Of a stretch of 64,000 nt of DNA, positions 56,365 to 64,000 are shown in pieces; within the stretch, counting starts at the first letter, position 1; each line of letters starts with the position of its first letter. The notes below the pieces were generated by a model, which saw only the letters and a list, made by a program, of their open reading frames with translations, made no database searches and was not told the origin of the DNA. Source of the DNA: Dryococelus australis (Eukaryota > Arthropoda > Insecta > Phasmatodea > Phasmatidae); contig CM057002.1 of assembly GCA_029891345.1 (NCBI GenBank), positions 23,422,795-23,486,794 of the forward strand. The letters are read 5' to 3'. The translations under genes and the position numbers were made by a program.

Positions 56365-57314
56365 TGTTACAGCTTTTCAAAACCAATGAACTTGGCCAGG
56401 TCGTTTAAGAGATGAAGATCTTTATTAAATAAAAGGGTAAGTTACAATTTCCTATTTACAAACACTACATAGAAAATACTACCAACTTAACTTCTCACAA
56501 AATAAATGGCTACCAATTCCTATTTATAACTGTGACGTGTCGTCACGTTTGTATGCTAACGAGTGGACCATCATATCTAACATTTACATACTCATCCATC
56601 ACCTCACAGATATTACGGCAAATCAAATAACTAACATCAGTCCCAATAAATGGTGTATCAATGCCTATTGAATTATTCCATAAATTGCCTGCCCATATTT
56701 GACATGACCATACAGTCCTACCTTAATGCAGTCTATATTCCACCAGTCCAGACTATTCTAGAGCACTCTGAGCGTTTCCATACACAGTAGCACTCTACCC
56801 GTCAGTTGCCACGCCTTCTCGTCCATCCACACCACACTTACACTCGTACGCCGTGTCTCGTACCCTCATCCATGTTCGTCCTCTCTTCTGATGTCCCTCG
56901 CCGCACCTGACTATACTCGATTACCGCACTTCAGCCAGAGGGCTACCACAAAACTGCTGACCCTCCATCTACGAGAGTATTTATAGTGTTGTTGGTCCTA
57001 TCCCAGGACCTTCCTTACATTTCGGGTTGCGCCGAGGAAGGAAATTACCCGACAGATCGCCGCCGTCGACTTCCTCAGAACGGAATTAGTGAGGGAGGGG
57101 GGGACACTAAAGCCAAACGCCGGTCCAGTAGCTGGCAATTATCCCTCTCGCCGGACGACGTGACGACGTGCAGGTAGGGTTGACTCACTGCCCCCTTTCC
57201 CCCTCCAGGGACGACCGCACGAGCCTTATGCCTGGCCGTTTCCACCGAGCTTACAAGGCCCTACAACCTCTGTGTGACGTCACTGGCGGTAGGCAGTACA
57301 ATTGCTGCGTTACA
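56365..57314 (-). mobile_element. Probable Gypsy-type LTR, reverse orientation
   Basis: Read on the minus strand it begins TGTAACGCAGCAATTGTACT and ends AAAAGCTGTAACA, a TGTAAC...GTAACA pair typical of Gypsy LTRs. A TATA box ACACTATAAATACTC lies at about 56978-56992 and AATAAAG near the 3' end (about 56432-56438), in the order U3-R-U5 expects. The flanking tetramers differ (ACAA and GTAT on the minus strand), so a duplication is not preserved, and I see no internal retroelement sequence on either side. Confidence 0.65.
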
Positions 57315-57555
57315 TTGTTTTGGAATGTGTAGCTGAGTGGGAAATGAAAATGAGCGGTATGGAACACAAAGTTTTGTTGCTTTCAATCAATTTCCATTTG
57401 TAAACAAGTAAAGTAACAATGATTATATTCTCTGAATATATCAACCAATTGAAAGCTACTTCTTAAAAAAAAAAAACTCACAAATATTAATTAATTTTAC
57501 ATTCTCCAACCCATTTCATAATTATTCCTACTATAATATAAACATATTATATATT
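57315..57555. other. Unassigned spacer
   Basis: Nothing recognised. Confidence 0.4.
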
Positions 57556-57999
57556 ATGTAGGAAATAATTTTTATAATTGATTTTATGTGCATCCATTTG
57601 TTACAAACATATACGGCTGAAACTGACGTAAATAAAGTTAATTATAAAATTGATACGATACATTATTACTATCATTTTGTTACACACAATCATAGTAAAC
57701 ATTATGACGATATTTCTTTTAGGAAGATTTTCTTGCAAATTCTGCTTTCCGAAGCATCTAAAATGGAAATGCGCTTGAAATTTGTTAAAAATGCGAACTC
57801 TAACGATCGATTATTTTTTTCATTTAAAAAGTATATTTTAGTAAAATATTTTATAAAGTTACATTCTTCTTTCATATGCAGCATAAATTGCACTATTCTG
57901 ACAATTTTAATTGTGTCTGCACTACTTTTTTAATGGGTTCTTCACGTTGTATAGTCGGGTGCAGTGCTACATAGGCAGTTGCTTTACTTCAAACTTAAA
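57556..57999. repeat. Right-hand copy of the 36.5-kb foldback element
   Basis: Matches 36900-37356 in order: GTAGGAAATAATTTTTATAA, CATCCATTTGTTACAAACAT, AATTCTGCTTTCCGAAGCAT, TATAGTCGGGTGCAGTGCTA and GGCAGTTGCTTTACTTCAAA. The left arm is absent, so this copy is truncated within the loop. Confidence 0.85.
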
Positions 58000-58447
58000 A
58001 TTGTTTACCAGGGAGGCGCATTAGGTCCAATTTCCGACCTCAGAGAGTGCCAGATCACAGACTGCGCGAGGGGTTGGAAAGTGACGAAAATAACTGGAGG
58101 TTCGCACACCCACCGCAGATGTGCGGTCATACTGGAGCCGTCCGTCGTGTGTCGGGGAAATACTTTCGCGAGGCGCGGGCGCGCAGTCGAGGTGCTACGA
58201 ACGAGCCGCCGACAACCTCTGCTGGGGCAAGGGGGTGGGGGGCCGCGGGGGAACTACGAGCTCGCGACTGACGACCGCACACCGTCGTACGCGAGGGTCG
58301 ACGAACAAGTCGGCGCGCCCCAACCATCTGTTCGTAAACAGAACGTCGTAGCCCTCTTAACTACGACTTTCGCGGATTCTTCGGAAGGTCACCACGAAAA
58401 TACAGCAAGACCGTTTTACTTGGAGTTTCGAGAAAAAATGGGGGGGA
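58000..58447. other. GC/CpG-rich unassigned patch
   Basis: Lies between the foldback copy and a reverse SINE. It is open in several frames on both strands (for example 58047-58271 and - 58127-58327). No domain recognised. The 287-codon frame that crosses it also runs through both neighbouring repeats. Confidence 0.35.
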
Positions 58448-58657
58448 GGGGGGGCTCTTTAACAGCGAGGTCTCGAGAGCCGGTGGAGGTGAAACGAGGA
58501 GGAAATGGACCGGCGCTGGAATGCAAGAGTAGGGTGAAATGGGAGGTCCCCGAGGAAAACCCGTCGACTAGTGGCATCGTCCGGCACGATTCCCACCTGC
58601 AAAAATCCGCATTTGTGGGAGGCCAGCGCTCTAGCCACTACACAACCGTGGCCCCCA
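58448..58657 (-). repeat. tRNA-derived SINE, reverse orientation
   Basis: On the minus strand it begins GGGGGCCACGGTTGTGTAGT with GTGGCTAGAGCGCTGGCCTC as the tRNA-like head. It then has GGATTTTTGCAGGTGGGAAT, CACTAGTCGACGGGTTTTCC and a 3' end near GACCTCGCTGTTAAAGAGCC. Same family as the copies at 20797 and 55315. Confidence 0.8.
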
Positions 58658-58984
58658 GTATTTTACTTGCGTATGTGCTCACAAAGTCAACATATAATCT
58701 TTTGTGTATCAGCATAATTTTTTTTATCATTGACTCGCTTGTTATTCACATGCTCACTGCTTATAACATCAATAGTTTTAAGTACTTAAATTACACCCAC
58801 GGACATAAAAATTTTCGAACCCCGTAAAAAATCATTCGGTAACCGTGAAAGTTGTAAACAAGCACATCGAGATATATGAAGTCGATTTAAGTTTCGTGCC
58901 TTGACATATGTACATGAGTAGTAAGGGAGGACAGACAACTCTCTTAGTGTGGTGTATGTGATGAGACCTCAGGATAGTGTAAGT
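58658..58984. other. Unassigned spacer
   Basis: No recognised feature. The edge at about 58985 may be the start of the Tc1 remnant that follows. Confidence 0.35.
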
Positions 58985-59479
58985 GATGTTACACGTACGA
59001 TACTTGTCAAGCGTGGTCAATGAGCGACATGTATGCGAAGAATACTAGCGGAACAGCCGTACGAACGATAGACAGAGTCTGGGAGATGCTGGATAATAGA
59101 ACTGCGGGAGGCTGGGCTAACGGGTGTCAAATTTCCCGTCATTCGGGCTGATCGGGTTTCTCAGCCAGGGTGTATTTTAAACAGTGGGCACGTGAAGGTG
59201 TTCACATAATGATAGACTGCTTCCGGATGACAGCGACTGACCACCAGGAGGGATGACTATTTGATTGGCCAACAGTCACGAATAGAGCCAGCGTCTTCCA
59301 TGCCCACCATACAGCTATATGTGGCAGCTTCACTAGAGAACAATGTCTCGGACAGGAATATTTACAGACGCCTAGCACAGCAAATATGCTAACACGATGG
59401 CCTTGAGACATGTTCTGCAATCAACAGCTCAATATCGTCACCTTTGTGTTTACAGTACTGTCAGCAGAGAGCACCCATA
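58985..59479 (+). pseudogene. Degenerate Tc1-like transposase remnant
   Basis: Conceptual plus-strand pieces such as NIYRRLAQ and, in a shifted frame, MALRHVLQSTAQYRHLCVYS resemble the TVRRRL...RP.RR.PLT..H...RL segment before the first catalytic aspartate of Tc1-type transposases. Further degraded pieces lie upstream (DRLLPDDSD, FDWPTVTNR). Several stops and frameshifts separate them, and a GT/AT microsatellite follows directly. Only the DNA-binding part is suggested; no catalytic motif is visible. Confidence 0.45.
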
Positions 59480-59486
59480 TGTGTGC

Positions 59487-59535
<49 letters not shown>

Positions 59536-59541
59536 TATATA
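59480..59541. repeat. (GT)n(AT)n compound microsatellite
   Basis: A GTGTGT tract passes into a longer ATATAT tract with one C interruption. Confidence 0.97.
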
Positions 59542-59859
59542 ATTCGTTTAAGAATCCTAACCGCACTAATCAAACCAAACACGAAAAATATGAGCATACA
59601 ACTTCAAACTACATGATTTACGAGCGAACTGTAAGACCTATATTTTCCTTCCATAATTTCAACTTGGCGTGGTAGCTTAGATGGCAAGGTAACGGCCTAG
59701 AGTCGAAAGGTGCGCGGAGTGTTTTTTTACTTTTTTAAATTACGGTAAATTGCACAACATAAATAGTTAACTATCGTAAATATGTTTATTTCACGTAATT
59801 ATTTGGCTACATTAATAAAAGCGATATTTAATTCGCCACTGCAATCGCCATTACTTATT
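59542..59859. other. Spacer with a tRNA-like scrap
   Basis: GGCGTGGTAGCTTAGATGGC at about 59665-59684 resembles a SINE or tRNA 5' half with an A box. No B box follows within the expected distance, so no tRNA gene is called. Confidence 0.3.
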
Positions 59860-60012
59860 CAATCAGTGAAATTGTTTCACGTCACTAACTGAATCAGTAA
59901 AAATTTTTCACTGAAACAATCAGTGGTTTTCCACTGATTGTAAGTGGAGCCATTTTCACTGATTAGAGTAGTTGAATTTCACTGCTAATCAGTGGTTGCT
60001 CTATGATTCGAA
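59860..60012. repeat. Cluster of AATCAGTG / CACTGATT motifs
   Basis: AATCAGTG, AATCAGTA, CACTGATT and CACTGAAA occur about nine times in both orientations within 150 bp (for example CAATCAGTGGTTTTCCACTG at 59920-59939). Such crowding is typical of subterminal binding sites of a DNA transposon, but I could not find the partner end. Confidence 0.6.
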
Positions 60013-62988
60013 TTTAGAGTGTACTAGAGAATGGCGACACTGACGGTAGTCTTTAACTGAAGAATCATGCTTTTGGCGGAGAACAGTTGACCACGAAGCA
60101 AATCTGCAAATCTGCCCGGAATAAACGGCGTTTTATCCACTGTCCGTTTGTGTTAAGGTGGTCCAGCTATGGATTAAAGGTGTCCTCTTTCTTTGTCGCA
60201 GCTGAGCGTAACACTGTCCTGATATTGTGATGATATTACAGTCACTTTGCATTCTTGCCCGTTTCATCACAGTAATATAATTTGTGTGATTTCTGTTCTA
60301 TTTGATACTTTTATTACTAAACGTATTCGTGCAAACGACTATATGATTAGTAAAGTAGTGTAAGCTCGTTTAATTGGGAAATAATTTTATGTTCGCATTT
60401 TTACTTTTGTAGTTGGTGGTTAAATGTAATGATATTCTACACATAATAACTAGGGAATGGAAAAAGTAAACAAATATGAAAAGGTAAACGAGACTTCAAC
60501 TGCATGAAAGTTGTAGGCCTATACTAGGCCCAATGAACGTACTCGCTTTGAAGCTATACATTTCAACTTCCGTTTCCAGTGCCGTACTAGGATTGTTCTC
60601 GAACGTTTGCAGATATTATTGTATTTTTAAAGTCGAAGAGTTATTTTATTGAAAACAAAATTCCCCTCCTACGTTTTGTCGTCCATTTGTAATACACAAT
60701 TCAGTTTTGAAATCAGAGACACTGTTTTGTGTCGATTGTTGACTTCTACAGTAACACCGGGGAAAAGGTCATGTTGCATCAAATAGTATAGTTTGTTTGG
60801 CGCGACCAAATTAATTTTTTGTACATGGTTTGTGATATATTTGGTTATTGAAACCAAATTATTTTCCTTTTTCCTACTTGGTTGCCCCGAACGAAGATTT
60901 GGTTGATGCAATTAAAGATTTGTTTGGCTATGCGTAAATTAAAATGTTTCGGTTAATATAAAAAGCCGATAATCGAACCAAGGTAATCGGAGCCCAAGCA
61001 CACCGCCTTAAAAATACCAGCTAAACTGTCTACTTATGAAGTGAAATATTTTTTAACATACACATTTCAAATACTGGAAAATGTGTGCAAATAAATATTT
61101 CAAGTTTCACAGCTTTACTGATTAGCTTCCTGCTGAACTTGATTTATTAGGATGTTTGTACCATTTATTAAGCATAAATAAATGCTCTAACAAACAATGT
61201 TACTATCTTAACTGTCATAAAAAATGCAACCAAACACTTGAGCCCCATTTTCGAACGAAGGCAATCAAATGAGTAGCCAAACAAATATATACGGTTGATT
61301 CAACAAAATATTGTGTTGACAATTTTATTTATTTTGCCCCAACACAGAGGTTTTGTTTATGCAAACGTGTATTTGGTTAGATGGACATAATTTATTTTGT
61401 TCCTTTTTGCTTTTCAATTTTTGTCTATTCAATAAAATATATTTTTTGGAGCAACTAAATATATTTTGACCCTATACAAATAAATAGTTTGTTGTGTGTT
61501 CTCTCAGATGACGTTGTTTTGAATTTGATTGCCTTTTATATAGTTGCCTTGAATCGGCATGCACTACTGCATATTATCACATCACATCATATATTCGAAT
61601 AAACGAATGCTACCACGGAATTTGCCAGTTTTCGAATTCAAGCTGCGAGCGAATGTTCTCGATTCTTAAAAGTAATCAAATACAAAATATTAGATTCTTA
61701 GAAATATTCTATTCTACCCATTACTACACAGATCCACCCGTGGTCCGGTCAAGGTCAATCCTATTTCGTGTCTAGAATCATACACTGAAAATGAGGTAGG
61801 CCGATTATTCGTCTTCTGCGCATGTACCCAACATTGACCTACCCCAAAGTAACACAACTGTCAAAGCTACTTGCACAACAGAGATGAACGTGTTTGTTTG
61901 TGTCTTAACTTTTATATGAAAAGCACTTTTATATTAAACTAATTTCACCAATTTGAATTTAATCAAATAGCATTGCCAATCGGCTAGAGGAAGTGTACAA
62001 ACACACAAAAGCACTTGTTTACAAATCAGTGTTCTAACCTCGAATCCACTACACGCCGATTTTACTAGTCGAGTTGGCAGAAAAGCAGTTCAGTGTTGGG
62101 ACACGGAGACTCGTGTGCAGCCAGCGAAATCAGTCTACCTCATATTTATTCTATGTCTATTCTAGGATAGCACCGGAGTTCTCCGTGCGCATTATACTCC
62201 AAAGAGGACCTCTGATAAAGCCTACCGATTGCCCAGTGCTCCTAATTAGTCTAGAACAACAAAGGAAGGCCACAGTGGTTTACAGAACCGATTCAAACTT
62301 CCCGCCATTGTGTTCCAAGCGCGAGTAAATACTCTGTCTTAGCTCTTTTGATCGCATCCTCTTGAATTCGCCGAAATGCCCCCACTCAGATGAAGAACGT
62401 TTTGAATTTTCATCTCGCGCACCGTTGCTTTCGGGTTTACTAGTACACGTAGAAGGAAGCAATGTCTGCAAATTGTAGCCATCAAATTGTTTCTCGGCGT
62501 CGCATCTAATTATGAGAAAATTGCTTTCTTGAGTTAAGACCGCAGTGCCAGGGCATAAAGCACAGTGAGTGCCAACCTGTTAAACCAACTATCAAAATGA
62601 AGTGACGACGTTTTTATTTTATTTAGCGCCTTGAATTAACTGTAAAAAAATATCAGCTCAGAAAAAGCTATGGTTCCAGATACGTAGGATATTTTGTTGA
62701 AGACCTAAATGTAACGTTATCGGATATTTAAGATCTTTAGCCTGGTTTTATGGCAACACTTCAGGTTATATTGCCCATCTCAGGATTTTACACACTTCTG
62801 ATTAATACGATACCGGCTGTAACGTCTCCCTACTATACTGCGAAGACGAAGGATGTCCAGTTTGTAAAAGTATAAATTCGGATAAATTTAGATGTTTTAA
62901 ATGTTCAGTGTTGATACATTACGGTCTCAAGTTGGGAAAGAACAGAAAAGCATATTATATGTAATTTTCTCTGTTTACTGTGAAGTAT
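60013..62988. other. Large unassigned interval
   Basis: No gene recognised. 60780-61500 repeatedly contains TTTGGTTG, AACCAAAT and GCCAAACAAAT, suggesting an unresolved repeat. The minus frame 60669-60911 and frames at 62074-62471 have no recognised domain. Confidence 0.35.
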
Positions 62989-63883
62989 TGTTACGCGCTG
63001 CAACTGCCGCTGGAAGGCTGTCCGACGTTGTGGGGAAGGGGCGGTGATTCACCTTGAACCTCCCCTCTTCCTGGAACGACGCGCTCGCTGCCGGTTTCCC
63101 TGCTTCTGGGAAGCCCGCGAATACTGACAGCGGTGAGACTTGCTGGCGTCACAGATCTCCTCTCACCTGCTGGAGATTCCGACAAATGTAGCGACGACGC
63201 AAGAATATTCTGGTGATACTACCCGGTGCCACAGCCCTCCTCGGCGCAGCGCGCGAGTTGGGTAAGATTATTGGTAATGGCCTACGACACTATATATACT
63301 GCCGCGATCCAGTGGCCAGAGTCTTTGGCGAAGGCCATCTGGCCGAGAGCGCACGAGCAAAGTGAAGCCTGGATGACGACAGGAGATTGCGGGACGACGG
63401 CGGGCGAGGTGATCGTGGCGTGAATGGACGAGAGGGCGTGAAAACCGGTGAGTGGGGCTTACTGTGCGTGATGGCGCTCGGAGGACGCTCAGAACATTGC
63501 GGACTGGTGGAACATGGACTGAACTGAGGTGGGACTGAATGGACATGCAATATGGATTCTATTGTAAATATTCGAACTGTCAAATATGGACGCATGTGTT
63601 ATAAAATAATTGAATAGATTGATACACTGTCTATTGGGACTGATTTTTAATGAGTTAATTTCAATGATTTCTTTGTGGTAATTATAAAGCCTATTAGTTA
63701 GAGTAATTAATTGTGAACCGTAAATGATTGACAATTTATTGTGAGATGTTGAATTGAGAGAATTTTGCTGTAGTTGTAAATAAAATTAGGAAATTATAAT
63801 TAACTCTTTTATTTAATTAAGACTTCCATCACTTAGCGAACTTGTTTTAGCCCACTTAACTTCTAGAGAGAGAAATTGTAACA
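62989..63883 (+). mobile_element. Solo LTR of a Gypsy-type retroelement
   Basis: The 895-bp unit starts TGTTACGCGCTGCAACTG and ends GAAATTGTAACA, so the terminal TGTTAC and GTAACA are exact inverted repeats. It is flanked by GTAT on both sides (62985-62988 and 63884-63887), a 4-bp target duplication. A TATA box TATATATA sits at 63291-63298 after a GC-rich U3, and TAAATAAAAT near 63778 could serve as polyadenylation signal. No internal gag/pol or primer-binding site remains, as expected after LTR-LTR recombination. The GC-rich U3 and R hold spurious frames on both strands. Confidence 0.85.
63291..63298 (+). promoter_or_regulatory. TATA box of the solo LTR
   Basis: TATATATA lies in GGCCTACGACACTATATATA at the U3/R transition of the LTR. 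The reverse LTR at 56365-57314 has ACACTATAAATA in the equivalent place, which supports the function. Confidence 0.6.
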
Positions 63884-63887
63884 GTAT

Positions 63888-64000
63888 GTAAAATCCAAAG
63901 ATAACACGCATACACGATTGCAAAATTCTTCGATGATTGTGTAATAAAATGGATGTGTTGCCGTATGCTATGTGGATTACGCAACTATTCAACAAGGCAG
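63888..64000. other. Unassigned window end
   Basis: AT-rich sequence, nothing recognised. Confidence 0.4.

Noticed and set aside
57964..58827. Longest open frame of the window, 287 codons on the plus strand.
   Set aside because: It runs through the end of a foldback copy, a GC-rich patch and a reverse SINE, so it is a chance fusion of unrelated repeats.

Overview
The window looks like AT-rich, gene-poor nuclear DNA of an arthropod, most likely an insect. I base this on stacked miniature transposons (MITEs), tRNA-derived SINEs with split A/B boxes, a Jockey-type LINE tail, Gypsy-type solo LTRs, Tc1/mariner remnants and long microsatellites. There is no operon structure, CRISPR array, rRNA gene or convincing intact host gene. 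Almost every open frame is short, and most fall inside a repeat or in a GC-rich patch with no recognisable family. The species cannot be named from the sequence.

Layout. At 1-4.3 kb there is a pile-up of MITEs (families A, B and C), one nested in another, beside a short hAT-type MITE with a perfect 8-bp target duplication (601-816). At 4361-9793 lies the largest element, about 5.4 kb. It has terminal inverted repeats (TIRs) of about 195 bp, and its minus strand holds the broken remains of one very large protein: cysteine/histidine N-terminal motifs, a DNADHN...DG..TFH block, a GGFHLLMS-like block and a GCDTTSAL block. Region 9.8-20 kb is mostly unassigned, with a 51-bp minisatellite, an inverted-repeat MITE, a 26-bp minisatellite and a long (AT)n tract. 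Region 20-36 kb holds SINEs, further A/B/C MITEs, a Tc1/mariner scrap, a degenerate GGCCAAAT array and probable hAT-type MITEs. Region 36-51 kb holds a 0.8-kb foldback element, two copies of a 1.25-kb repeat, two hAT-type MITEs, a second foldback element and more A/B copies. Region 51-64 kb holds a SINE, a C element with another element nested in it, a GC-rich patch followed by a Jockey-like LINE 3' end, two LTRs (one a clear solo LTR with 4-bp duplications), two more SINEs, half of the 36.5-kb foldback element, a degenerate Tc1 copy and a long unassigned tail.

How the parts relate. A and C MITEs share one terminal signature (TATAG, then TTCACGGT) and were probably moved by the same kind of transposase. 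B, the 26850-27135 element and the 45122-45365 element share a TAGRG- start and 8-bp duplications typical of hAT elements. Both B copies that sit beside an A element landed exactly on the CCTATAG end of the A copy, so one MITE family supplied insertion sites for another. None of the mobile elements here encodes an intact protein, so the region looks like a graveyard and landing zone. Boundaries are read by eye and may be off by a few bases.
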